A stretch of DNA of 64,000 nucleotides, taken from assembly GCA_965246745.1 (NCBI GenBank), contig OZ251980.1:1984001-2048000 (forward strand), given 5' to 3'. The DNA comes from JANXMY01 sp965246745 (GTDB taxonomy: Bacteria; Armatimonadota; Armatimonadia; Armatimonadales; Capsulimonadaceae). The position numbers and the translations under genes were made by a program. The notes under the pieces were generated by a model. That model had not been told where the DNA came from. It made no database searches and was given only the letters and a program-made list of their open reading frames with translations. Shown here piece by piece: positions 1 to 7,327 of the stretch; positions within the stretch are counted from its first letter, which is position 1, and each line of letters begins with the position of its first letter.

Positions 1-102
1 GTCTGCTGTCAGGCGCTGAAATGCGCTCAGGGCGACTTTGGGCGCTCCGGTCGGCGACAATTCGTGGATCAGCAGCAGCACTTTAAGTTTGCGCGGTGTC
101 AT
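1..102 (-). CDS. glycosyltransferase, N-terminal fragment (runs off the left edge)
   Basis: The first 34 codons of a gene read leftwards out of the window, starting at the ATG whose complement is at 100-102. The peptide begins MTPRKLKVLLLIHELSPTGA and continues into KVALSAF. A hydrophobic beta strand followed by a Gly-rich turn in this form is typical of the N-terminal Rossmann domain of family 4 glycosyltransferases. The gene is divergent from another glycosyltransferase starting at 152, so the two probably belong to one glycan-synthesis locus. A TATACT hexamer (complement of 111-116) ends 8 bases before the ATG. Only the first strand-loop is visible, so the family call is tentative. Confidence 0.6.
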   Translation of the reverse strand, partial: MTPRKLKVLLLIHELSPTGAPKVALSAFQRLTAD

Positions 103-139
103 AAGCAAAGAGTATACTCGATTTTCCCCCGCCGGCAGG

Positions 140-145
140 TACACT
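140..145 (+). promoter_or_regulatory. -10 element of a leaderless promoter
   Basis: TACACT ends 6 bases before the ATG at 152. Transcription starting about 7 bases downstream of the hexamer would begin on the A of the start codon. No Shine-Dalgarno sequence precedes the ATG. The -35 region is weak. Seven other genes in the window share this geometry. Confidence 0.55.
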
Positions 146-151
146 GAGACC

Positions 152-1282
152 ATGCGAATCGGCATTGACGCGCGGACTCTTTCCGGCCGCTTCACCGGGG
201 ACCGAACTTACTGGCGCGGCCTGCTGTCCGGCCTGTCGGCGGTAGACGCTGTGAATGAGTATATTTTGTACACGCGCGGCCCGGTCGAAGGCGAGCCGCC
301 CGCGCTCGGGCCGAACTTTACCTGGCGCGAAATTCCAAAGCCGTCCCACGATGCTTTGTGGATGCTGGCGGCGTTCCCGCAGGCGCTCAAAGCCGACCGA
401 ATTGATGTGGCGCATACCCAGTACAATATCCCTCTGCTTGGCTGTCCCTGCCCGGTCGTCACCACGGTTCACGACGTTTCGTTTCAAATCCACCCCGACT
501 TGTTTCTGCCGAAAGACCGCTGGATTTTGCAGAACTTGGTGCCGCGCTCCATGGCAAAGGCCGCCGCCGTGGTCGCCGTTTCCGAAAGCACGCGCCGGGA
601 CATCCTGCGCTCGTACCCCCGTATCCCAAAAGAAAAAGTCCGGGTCGTGCTGGAAGCCGCCGGAAAACAATTTCGCGTGCCCGCAGCGGGGCAGGAGTCC
701 GCGCGGGCGGCGGCGAATACTTGCTTAGGTTTGGACGACCGGCCTTATTTGCTGGCCGTCGGCGTGCTCCAGCCGCGCAAGAACTTAGAAGTTTTGCTGG
801 ATGCGTTCGCCCTCCTAAAGCTCGGGCCGCGCCCGCCGCCGCACCGGCTGATCGTCGCCGGCAAGCGCGGCTGGCTCGACGAGACCGACGCCCAGCTCGC
901 CGCGCTGCCGCCGGAAGTGCAGGCCGAGATTATGCTGGCCGGCTACGTCGCCGACGGCGACCTGCCCGCGCTGTACGGCGGCGCGGACGCCTTGTGCTAC
1001 CCGTCGCGCTACGAAGGCTTCGGCCTGCCGCCGCTCGAAGCGATGGCCTGCGGCTGCCCGGTGCTGTGCAGCCGGTCGTCGTCGCTGCCCGAAGTGGTCG
1101 GCGACGCCGGGATACTGCTGCCCGCCGACTCCAGCGCCTGGGCGCACGCGCTGGAAAAGCTGCTGGCGTCGCCTGCCGTTTCGGCAAGATGGCGCGAGCG
1201 CGGCCCCGCCCGCGCCGCCCTGTTTTCATGGGAAAAGGCCGGGCGTGAAACCCTGGCGATTTACGAGGAGTGCGCGAAATAG
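152..1282 (+). CDS. glycosyltransferase family 4 protein
   Basis: This 376-residue protein is a typical GT4 (GT-B fold) enzyme that transfers a sugar from a nucleotide-sugar donor to a cell-surface glycan or lipid acceptor. The N-terminal domain begins MRIGIDARTLSG. The C-terminal donor domain shows LLAVGVLQPRKN near residue 205 and the E-x7-E-type signature YEGFGLPPLEAMACG near residue 295. Length is normal for the family. The frame stays open upstream to 38, but the ATG at 152 matches the conserved family start and lies just behind a -10 hexamer. It is divergent from a second glycosyltransferase at the window edge. The acceptor cannot be inferred. Confidence 0.9.
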   Translation: MRIGIDARTLSGRFTGDRTYWRGLLSGLSAVDAVNEYILYTRGPVEGEPPALGPNFTWREIPKPSHDALWMLAAFPQALKADRIDVAHTQYNIPLLGCPCPVVTTVHDVSFQIHPDLFLPKDRWILQNLVPRSMAKAAAVVAVSESTRRDILRSYPRIPKEKVRVVLEAAGKQFRVPAAGQESARAAANTCLGLDDRPYLLAVGVLQPRKNLEVLLDAFALLKLGPRPPPHRLIVAGKRGWLDETDAQLAALPPEVQAEIMLAGYVADGDLPALYGGADALCYPSRYEGFGLPPLEAMACGCPVLCSRSSSLPEVVGDAGILLPADSSAWAHALEKLLASPAVSARWRERGPARAALFSWEKAGRETLAIYEECAK

Positions 1283-1308
1283 AGTGCGCGAAATGAGGGG
1301 CGTAAGAA

Positions 1309-1632
1309 ATGATCACAGCGGAGAAAAGCGCAGCAAGCGAGAGTGTCGCGGCTGCGGCCCGAAAACTTGCGGACTACAACATAGAAGTATCCCCGGATTT
1401 GGCGGGCATCTACCTGTTTCCCTCACAAGATACGGTTCGCCTTGTGATTCTTGACCCGGTGACAATTCCCAGCGAGGAAATGGTTCCGTATTATTTCGGG
1501 GCGTTTCCAAAAGGCGACGTCCAGTTCCCGTCTGCGGTTGTCGTTATTCTCCCGGAGGAAAAATTTGTGCTTTCTCCGCCGCCGGGCTGGGGGACCTGGG
1601 ACGAAGCTGTTCAGCTTTGGCCGAAGAACTAG
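1309..1632 (+). CDS. hypothetical protein, first gene of a HEPN-like pair
   Basis: This 107-residue soluble protein has no signal peptide and no family I recognise. It has an Ala-rich N-terminal helix (residues 5-20) followed by a beta-rich part with VRLVILDPV and VVVILPEEKF, ending in a Trp-rich tail (GWGTWDEAVQLW). It lies 26 bp after the glycosyltransferase and 15 bp before the HEPN-like gene, so the two small genes look co-transcribed. A GAGGGGCGTAAG stretch before the ATG can act as a ribosome-binding site. Its pairing with a HEPN-like protein raises the possibility of a toxin-antitoxin-like or partner role, but nothing in its own sequence proves this. Confidence 0.65.
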   Translation: MITAEKSAASESVAAAARKLADYNIEVSPDLAGIYLFPSQDTVRLVILDPVTIPSEEMVPYYFGAFPKGDVQFPSAVVVILPEEKFVLSPPPGWGTWDEAVQLWPKN

Positions 1633-1647
1633 AAAGGTAAAGCGGCT

Positions 1648-2124
1648 ATGCCGACGGATTGGCGCGACGCTTTGCTTGTGCAGGCGCGTTCGGATTTTGA
1701 GATGCTGACCCTTCTTCGCGCTCACAACGCGCCGTTCTGCCATCAGCTTCACTTTTTGCAGATGGCGACGGAGAAGCTTGGGAAGGGGTTTGCCACTGCG
1801 CCGGGCGGGCCGCAGCCGGCGAAAGTGCATCGCGCTTTCGTCGGGTTTCTGCGCTCGGTGAAAAGCAGTGTTCAGCTTCGGCAAGCCTGCCGCTGCGGTT
1901 CCGGTCAGATTGATGCTTACATTGCCGCGCTGCTGCCGCTGGCGCGGCAGATTGAAGACCTCGCGCCGACGAATGCAAATGACGGCCCGAACCCAGAGTA
2001 TCCGTGGCAGGGCCGCCGCGAGATCATTGCACCGGCCGAATATCTTTTTGCGAGCCTGGAATTCGATGCTCGCCATATGGTGAATATGCTGAAGTTTCTT
2101 GACCGCTGTTTCCAGATTATCTAA
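1648..2124 (+). CDS. HEPN-like helical protein
   Basis: This 158-residue, mostly helical protein has an N-terminal pattern QARSDFEMLTLLRA, a Cys/His-containing helix, then QMATEKLGKGF. The order resembles HEPN domains, where an acidic first helix is followed by a helix of the form QQAAEKALKA. No clear R-x4-6-H RNase motif is visible, so it may be a non-catalytic HEPN or a different four-helix bundle. It follows the 107-residue gene by 15 bp and precedes the Trm112-like gene by 12 bp, consistent with one operon leading to aroQ. The function is unknown. Confidence 0.65.
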   Translation: MPTDWRDALLVQARSDFEMLTLLRAHNAPFCHQLHFLQMATEKLGKGFATAPGGPQPAKVHRAFVGFLRSVKSSVQLRQACRCGSGQIDAYIAALLPLARQIEDLAPTNANDGPNPEYPWQGRREIIAPAEYLFASLEFDARHMVNMLKFLDRCFQII

Positions 2125-2136
2125 GAAAGTTTACCG

Positions 2137-2316
2137 ATGCCCACTCTTCTTGACCCGAAATTCCTGGCGGTGCTGGCCTGCCCGGCCGACGACAGCCGCC
2201 CGCCGCTGCGGCAGGAGGGCGACACGCTGGTCTGCGATCAGTGCGGGCGCATTTATCCGATCCGCGACGGCATTCCCATTCTGCTGCCTGAAGAAGCGGC
2301 TCTGCCGACCCCCTAA
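2137..2316 (+). CDS. Trm112/UPF0434-type zinc-ribbon protein
   Basis: This 59-residue protein reads MPTLLDPKFLAVLACPADD, then a CDQCGRIYPIRDGIPILLP segment. The pattern CP-x(2) near residue 15, CxxCG near residue 36 and YPIRDGIPILLPEEA is diagnostic of the Trm112/UPF0434 family. These are small zinc-ribbon-fold proteins that in other organisms serve as activating partners of methyltransferases. The second pair of cysteines is intact but the first pair is reduced to a single Cys, as in many bacterial members. It sits tightly between the HEPN-like gene and aroQ. It is too short for many gene callers. Confidence 0.88.
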   Translation: MPTLLDPKFLAVLACPADDSRPPLRQEGDTLVCDQCGRIYPIRDGIPILLPEEAALPTP

Positions 2317-2343
2317 CTTACGGATCAAATCACGGAGATTATC

Positions 2344-2814
2344 GTGCAGCTTACTCGTTCCGGCACCATCCGCATCGCGCTTATCCACGGCCCCAATCTC
2401 AACATGCTCGGGGTGCGCGACCCCGACATCTACGGCAAAGACGATTTTGAGTCGGTCAACCGCAAGATTACGGCCCATGCCAAGTATCTCGGGGTCGAAG
2501 TCACGATCAAGCAGTCGAACTCCGAAGGCGCAATCGTAGACTTTGTGCAGGACGCGCTGGTCAGCGGCGCACACGCCATCGTCATCAACCCCGGCGCGTA
2601 CACGCACTACTCGTATGCCATCCGGGACGCCATCGCCGACTCGCGCCTGCCGACCGTGGAAGTGCATCTGTCGAACATTCACGCCCGCGAAGAATTCCGC
2701 CGCCACTCGGTCATCTCGGCGGTCACCACCGGCCAAGTCGTCGGCTTCGGCCCTTACGGGTATTTGATGGCCCTGAGCGCCGCCAAGAACTTGATTGAAG
2801 AAAGCCACCGATGA
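2344..2814 (+). CDS. aroQ: type II 3-dehydroquinate dehydratase
   Basis: This enzyme dehydrates 3-dehydroquinate to 3-dehydroshikimate, step three of the shikimate pathway, in the cytosol as a dodecamer. The 156 residues carry all family signatures: IALIHGPNLNMLG near residue 11, the catalytic-Tyr loop DIYG near residue 29, NPGAYTHYSYAIRDAI near residue 84, and EVHLSNIHAREEFRRHS near residue 107. The start is GTG at 2344, preceded by CGGAG, and it adds about eight residues before the conserved core. The stop overlaps the start of the downstream acetyltransferase gene (ATGA), which suggests translational coupling. No other shikimate gene is nearby. Confidence 0.96.
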   Translation: MQLTRSGTIRIALIHGPNLNMLGVRDPDIYGKDDFESVNRKITAHAKYLGVEVTIKQSNSEGAIVDFVQDALVSGAHAIVINPGAYTHYSYAIRDAIADSRLPTVEVHLSNIHAREEFRRHSVISAVTTGQVVGFGPYGYLMALSAAKNLIEESHR

Positions 2815-3422
2815 TAGAGTTTCGAGCGGCGGAGCCGGTCACGCTGGCAGGCCGCCATGTGCGCCTGGAGCCGCTCTCTTCGGCCCATCTGGCCGATCTT
2901 GCGCCGCTGGCCGACGACCCGGAGATTTGGCGCTTTATGAGCTTTGCCGACTTACGCAGTCCCGCCGCACTGCAAGGCTGGGTGCAGAAAGCGCAGGCGG
3001 AGCAGGCGCGGGGCGAGGGCATCGCGTTCGCAGTGGTAGATGCTGCGAGCGGGCAGGCCGTCGGCTCAACCAGTCTCTACGATATTTCCGCGCCGCACCG
3101 GCGGCTGGAGCTGGGGCGGACCTGGCTCGGCAAGCCCTACCGGCGCACGGCGCTCAACACCGAGGCGAAGCGGCTGCTGCTGGAACACTGCTTTGAGACC
3201 CTCGGCTGCCACCGGGTTCAGATCAAGACCGACAGCCGCAATTTACGCTCCCAAGCCGCGATTGAGCGGATCGGCGCGGCCCGTGAAGGTGTCCTGCGCT
3301 CGCATATGGTCATGCCCGACGGCTTCGTGCGCGATACGGTGATGTACAGCATCATCGCCGCCGAATGGCCGTCGGTCCGAACGCGCCTCGAAGCGCTGCT
3401 GGCGGGGCGCGGCACTGCGTAA
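2811..3422 (+). CDS. GNAT-family N-acetyltransferase (RimJ/RimL type)
   Basis: This 203-residue protein has the Acetyltransf_3 arrangement. It starts GRHVRLEPLSSAHLADLAPL, has the beta4 strand AFAVVDAASGQAVGSTSL, ELGRTWLGKPYRRTALN for acetyl-CoA loop binding near residue 100, and the C-terminal signature RVQIKTDSRNLRSQAAIERI near residue 135. Members acetylate protein N-termini or small-molecule amines using acetyl-CoA. Its ATG overlaps the aroQ stop codon by four bases, so it is the last member of that operon. The substrate is unknown. Confidence 0.9.
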   Translation: MIEFRAAEPVTLAGRHVRLEPLSSAHLADLAPLADDPEIWRFMSFADLRSPAALQGWVQKAQAEQARGEGIAFAVVDAASGQAVGSTSLYDISAPHRRLELGRTWLGKPYRRTALNTEAKRLLLEHCFETLGCHRVQIKTDSRNLRSQAAIERIGAAREGVLRSHMVMPDGFVRDTVMYSIIAAEWPSVRTRLEALLAGRGTA

Positions 3423-3436
3423 CAAAGGAGCTAGGG

Positions 3437-3712
3437 ATGAAACGTCTGTTTTCTCTTCTGCTGCTGTGCCTGCTGCTGGCCGGCTGCGGCCATTCCCCGG
3501 TCGGCAAGTATGTCAGCACGCAGAATTCGGCGGTGACGCTGGAACTCAAAGCCGACAACACGTTCGGCTTGTTTCTGAACGGAACCGGCACGACCGGCAC
3601 TTACACGGCGGACGGCAGCGAGGTCACCCTGACGATGGGGCCGGTGGCGCAGAAAGCGACCCTCACCGGCGACACGCTGACCCTGGGGTCGCAGACGTTC
3701 ACGCGAAAATAA
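3437..3712 (+). CDS. small lipoprotein
   Basis: This 91-residue protein begins with a classical lipoprotein signal (MKRLFSLLLLCLLLAGCG), with the lipobox LAGC placing the lipidated Cys at residue 17. The mature part is a short all-beta sequence (GKYVSTQNSAVTLELKADNT, GTYTADGSEVTLTM) of the kind found in small periplasmic lipoproteins with a META/DUF-like barrel. An AAAGGAG ribosome-binding site lies 9 bases before the ATG at 3437. The reading frame is open further upstream, but only this start gives the signal peptide. It is convergent with the ABC permease gene. Confidence 0.8.
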   Translation: MKRLFSLLLLCLLLAGCGHSPVGKYVSTQNSAVTLELKADNTFGLFLNGTGTTGTYTADGSEVTLTMGPVAQKATLTGDTLTLGSQTFTRK

Positions 3713-3739
3713 GCCGAGGCGCTCTCGGGCCGCCTGCAC

Positions 3740-5854
3740 TCAGCGGCCCGCCGGCTCCCGCGCGGCGTCGTCTTCGCTTCGGTCCGCATCGAAAATCTCC
3801 GTGCCGTCCGGCTCGGGCCGCGCAAACGGCGCGGCGCAGTGCTCGCACCCGGCGCGGGTTACCACGCGCCGCCGCCCGCAGTTCGGGCAGAGGACACGCG
3901 CCGGCCAGGCCCGCAGCGCCAGCAGCAGCCCTACCCCGTACAGCCCCAGCCAAAAGGTCCCGAACGCCCACGCCGCCTGCCCGCGCCGGCTGTCCCCGCA
4001 CCGGCGGCAGATAAGCCAGGCGAGGGAAGCAGAAAGAAGGCCGAACAGCGCCGACACGGCCAGTAGGCCGGGGAGGCCGGGAGCCTGCGTCAGGCTTTGC
4101 CACTCTGCATATGCTTTTGTATCTCCCGCCGCGCGGAGAAGCAGAAGGCTGCCGAGATAGGCCGGCCCCAGCCCCGGCGGCACCAAAGCGCCCGCCACAG
4201 CCGGGATTGGGCTGTCTTTGGAGCGCGTGTAGGCGGGTGGCAGGCTTGTCGTTTGGAGGGTCCGGCCGGTTGACGCGACGGTGACAATCTGCGACGGCGA
4301 CCAGAGAACTTCGGGCGGGCTGCTGTCTGCGTGCGCGTACCAGAAATAGTATTTTTGGCTTTGCAAGTTCATTGCGACGCTAAGACTTGGATAAACGCTT
4401 TCCGGGTAAGCGCGGGGAACATTCAGCAGCAGGGTTCCTGAGTCGGAAAAAACCTGAATACGGCCATCGGCGACAATAAAGTAAGCGCCCGTGCTGCCTG
4501 TCCTGCTGCGGTTCTCCTGCGTGAGATAGCAGGCTCCCTCTATACTTCCCGACGCAGCGCCCGGCCAAAGCAGCGTCAATTTCTTCCGCTCGGTGTCGAA
4601 ACGATACGCCGAATGCGGGAATTGCAGCAAGCCGCCGGTATTGTTTTGGTGATCACTGCTGATGAGGCGTTCGGGAAACTGGCCGGCCTCGACGTTTGAT
4701 TGAGAGAACCCCTGCGGACCTAAGTAGCCGACGCGCATCCGGGTCCGCTCCGAATAGCCTTCGATCTGATGAGTGCCTTCGACGAAGTACCAAGCCGTGT
4801 CGGTGCCGTTGAAGAGAAACGTTTGAAGCGGCTGCACATAGCGCTGCGGCTTGCTGTACGACTCGGCCGAAGACCCGGTGCGCCACGGCGGACCAACGAG
4901 GGCGGTCACGGTCAAGTAATTCTCGTCCTGTGCGCCCGTAGTCAGTGCATGCGGGGACAGCGGCTTGCCGGAGATCAGCAGTGTACGGATCGCGTTGCCG
5001 GGCCGGTCCTGCGTCACTTTGAGAATCCGCCCCGCCGTGTCAATGGAGTAGCTTATGGACGGATACGCGCTGTCCGGCAGGGGAAACACGGCTTCTTTCA
5101 AGGCGAACGTCAGGGAAGTCAGCGCAAACAGAACGCCGAGTATCCCAATGTAAACCACCACGCCGAGCGTAGATCGGGCCGGCTTCGGCTGAACGCTGTA
5201 GTCCCCGGATGACCCGAAGCTGCCCCAGGCGGCAATCCCGAAGACGGCGGCGGACAAAACGCCGAACAGCGCCGCCTGCCAGAACTCGGTGTACCAGGCG
5301 GCGGCCACCGGTCCGGACAGGGCGGCGACCACCGGCAGGGCGCGGCTGCCGTACCAGCGGGCGGGGCGCAGGGCGGCGAGCAGCCCGGCGAAGTAAAACG
5401 GCAGCCCGGCCAAAACCGCCGCCCATCCGGCCAGCGTGAAACGGAAATCGAACGGCGCGGCGACATGGCCCGGCGCGGCGTCCCACGCCGCCAATCCCAG
5501 CAGCGGCAGGCTGACCGAAAGCGCATAAAGGCACAGGCCGGGGACGACCTTGCCCAAAAACAGCGTCGTGCGGGTCGCCGGCCGATGCACCAGAAACGCC
5601 CACTGATCGCGCCGCAGCTCCGGCAGGATTTGGAGCAGGCCCAGCGCCAGCCCCGCCAGCGGCGCGGCGATGGTGAAAATCAAGTTCGCGCTGTTCCAAA
5701 CGGGGATGTCCCCGCTGTTATTGTAGGCAGTCCGGCCCAGCTCCGAGTAAACGGCATACGCCAGGCCGGCGCTGAGGGACAGCGAAATCAGCACCGCCCA
5801 GCGGACGTTTTCGCGCCATTCTTTCCAAAACAAAGCAGTCCAATCGGCTTTCAT
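3740..5854 (-). CDS. ABC-2-type transporter permease with large extracytoplasmic domain and C-terminal zinc ribbon
   Basis: This 704-residue membrane protein partners the ATPase encoded just upstream, whose stop overlaps its start by four bases. Six hydrophobic segments fill residues 15-255. A soluble, beta-rich region of about 330 residues follows, then two or three more membrane segments from about residue 575. The tail carries a zinc ribbon of the form CPNCGRRRVVTRAGCEHC near residue 660 and an acidic end. The layout resembles YtrC/YtrD-like permeases of GntR-controlled ABC systems, but it is much longer than usual. The extracytoplasmic domain and the cytosolic zinc ribbon are the unusual parts. 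The transported substrate is unknown. Confidence 0.82.
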   Translation of the reverse strand: MKADWTALFWKEWRENVRWAVLISLSLSAGLAYAVYSELGRTAYNNSGDIPVWNSANLIFTIAAPLAGLALGLLQILPELRRDQWAFLVHRPATRTTLFLGKVVPGLCLYALSVSLPLLGLAAWDAAPGHVAAPFDFRFTLAGWAAVLAGLPFYFAGLLAALRPARWYGSRALPVVAALSGPVAAAWYTEFWQAALFGVLSAAVFGIAAWGSFGSSGDYSVQPKPARSTLGVVVYIGILGVLFALTSLTFALKEAVFPLPDSAYPSISYSIDTAGRILKVTQDRPGNAIRTLLISGKPLSPHALTTGAQDENYLTVTALVGPPWRTGSSAESYSKPQRYVQPLQTFLFNGTDTAWYFVEGTHQIEGYSERTRMRVGYLGPQGFSQSNVEAGQFPERLISSDHQNNTGGLLQFPHSAYRFDTERKKLTLLWPGAASGSIEGACYLTQENRSRTGSTGAYFIVADGRIQVFSDSGTLLLNVPRAYPESVYPSLSVAMNLQSQKYYFWYAHADSSPPEVLWSPSQIVTVASTGRTLQTTSLPPAYTRSKDSPIPAVAGALVPPGLGPAYLGSLLLLRAAGDTKAYAEWQSLTQAPGLPGLLAVSALFGLLSASLAWLICRRCGDSRRGQAAWAFGTFWLGLYGVGLLLALRAWPARVLCPNCGRRRVVTRAGCEHCAAPFARPEPDGTEIFDADRSEDDAAREPAGR

Positions 5855-6786
5855 CGGGCCTCCTCCCCTTCCGTATCCGACAGAAAATACGACTTTTCGC
5901 CGCGCTCGCTCAGATAACTGACAAACGCATCTTCCAAGCCCAGCGGGACCGGGTCAATGCGCTCGGCCCCCAGCGCGGCCAGGCGGGCCGGCGTTTCGCG
6001 GTCGTATTTCGCCAGCGTCAAAGTGATCTCGCGGCCCGCGCGGAACGTCTGCAAAAGCCCCGGCAAGGGCGGCAGGACCGCCGGGGGCGGGCCGGGAAAG
6101 GTCAGCACAAACTGCCGCACCTGCGCCCGAAACGTTTCCAAAGAACAGTCGGCGCGGAGCAGGGAGCCGTCGAGAACCGCGATCCGGTCGGCGACCCGCT
6201 CGACATCGGACAGCAGGTGCGACGAGAAAAAGACGGTCTGGTCAGCGCGGCGGGTCAGGTAAATCATAGACTGAAGCAGGCTGCGCCGGGCGACGGGGTC
6301 CAGCCCCAGCGCGGGGTCGTCCAAAACTAAAAGCTCCGGCTGCGGGGCCAAAGTCAGCGCAAGGCAGAGGCCCGCCCGCTCGCCCCGCGACAAATCGCCG
6401 GCTTTGGCCGACGGCTTCAAGCCGAAATGGCCCAGCACCGATTGAAAGATTTTGGCGTTCCAGCGCGGGTAAAACGCCGACTGAAAGCGCCCGCACTCGG
6501 CGGCGGTCATCCAGCCGTAGACATGGTGCCCTTCGGCGAGGTAGCCGATCCGCGCCCGCGCATCCGGCGGCAGCGCCTGGCTGGGGAAGCCGAGCACCGA
6601 CGACTCTCCGCGCGAGGGCGGCAGCAGGCCGAGCAGCATCCGAATGGTCGTGCTTTTGCCGGCCCCGTTGCGCCCGAGAAACCCGAAAATGCAGCCGCGC
6701 GGGACGGCCAAATCCAGCGTGTCTACGACGCAGCGCGAGCCGAAATACCGGGTCAGGCCGTGCGTTTCAATAACGGTGTCGTTCAC
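5851..6786 (-). CDS. ABC transporter ATP-binding protein
   Basis: This 311-residue ATPase energises the adjacent permease. It has Walker A GRNGAGKSTT near residue 38, Q-loop region with GYLAEGHHVYGWMT, an ABC signature in the variant form LSRGERAG near residue 133, Walker B LLVLDDPALGLDP near residue 152, and the H-loop FFSSHLLSDVERV. The C-terminal 90 residues form the regulatory extension usual in CcmA/YtrB-type subunits. The signature has Arg where Gly is usual (LSGGQ). It overlaps both neighbours by 4 bp, giving a tight regulator-ATPase-permease operon. Confidence 0.93.
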   Translation of the reverse strand: MNDTVIETHGLTRYFGSRCVVDTLDLAVPRGCIFGFLGRNGAGKSTTIRMLLGLLPPSRGESSVLGFPSQALPPDARARIGYLAEGHHVYGWMTAAECGRFQSAFYPRWNAKIFQSVLGHFGLKPSAKAGDLSRGERAGLCLALTLAPQPELLVLDDPALGLDPVARRSLLQSMIYLTRRADQTVFFSSHLLSDVERVADRIAVLDGSLLRADCSLETFRAQVRQFVLTFPGPPPAVLPPLPGLLQTFRAGREITLTLAKYDRETPARLAALGAERIDPVPLGLEDAFVSYLSERGEKSYFLSDTEGEEAR

Positions 6787-7190
6787 AAATTTGCTCCTTC
6801 GGGGGTGGGTTGTGTCTCGGTCAGCTTTTGAGACAGCAGCGCCCAGATTTCGTCCGGCGTGAAGTCGAGAAACGCGGTGTCGCGGACAAACGCGGCGGCG
6901 GCGTCTTCCAGGCGGCGGCAGCGCTCTTCGCGGGACAGCCTCTGCCGGCGGGGGGCGACCGTCAGCCCGCGCCCCGGCTGGGACACGACCCGGCCTTCGC
7001 GGGCCAGCTCGGTGTAGGCCCGCGCGACGGTGTTGGGGTTGATGGTCAGCCGCTCGGCGACGGCGCGGACCGACGGCAGCGGGTCGCCCGGCGCAAGCTG
7101 GCCCGACGCAATCGCCATGCCGATCTGGTCCATAATCTGCCGGTAGATCGGCACGCTGCTGCCGGTGGCTACGGAAAGCTCAAGCGCCAT
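6783..7190 (-). CDS. GntR-family transcriptional regulator (YtrA subfamily)
   Basis: This 135-residue protein has the GntR winged-helix domain: PIYRQIMDQIGMAIASGQLA, LPSVRAVAERLTINPNTVARAY and REGRVVSQPGRGLTV. A short C-terminal helical part follows instead of a large effector domain, which places it in the YtrA subfamily that typically represses its own ABC transporter operon. It is the first gene of the operon. A near-perfect 25-bp palindrome at 7203-7227 sits over its promoter and is the likely operator. The effector is unknown. Confidence 0.93.
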   Translation of the reverse strand: MALELSVATGSSVPIYRQIMDQIGMAIASGQLAPGDPLPSVRAVAERLTINPNTVARAYTELAREGRVVSQPGRGLTVAPRRQRLSREERCRRLEDAAAAFVRDTAFLDFTPDEIWALLSQKLTETQPTPEGANL

Positions 7191-7202
7191 GCGTTTATCC
7201 TA

Positions 7203-7227
7203 ACTGTACTAATACGATTGGTACAGT
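7203..7227. promoter_or_regulatory. operator palindrome for the GntR/YtrA-type regulator
   Basis: Two 11-bp arms, ACTGTACTAAT and ATTGGTACAGT, are separated by a 3-bp centre and differ from perfect symmetry at one position. The palindrome begins 13 bp upstream of the regulator's start codon and covers the last three bases of its -10 element and the expected transcription start. Binding here would block transcription, consistent with autorepression. Confidence 0.8.
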
Positions 7228-7253
7228 ATAAACAAGTTTTGCCGACTTGTCAA
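7225..7253 (-). promoter_or_regulatory. promoter of the regulator-ABC transporter operon
   Basis: On the minus strand TTGACA (7253-7248) is followed by a 17-bp spacer and TATACT (7230-7225), a near-consensus housekeeping sigma promoter. It overlaps the palindromic operator. The predicted leader before the start at 7190 is about 28 bases. Confidence 0.85.
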
Positions 7254-7327
7254 GTGGCAGCGAAAGTTTTTTGGCGGTATAATGGGGAAAAGCCCCGCCT
7301 TACCAAGTTTGCCGGAAAGAATTGCCC

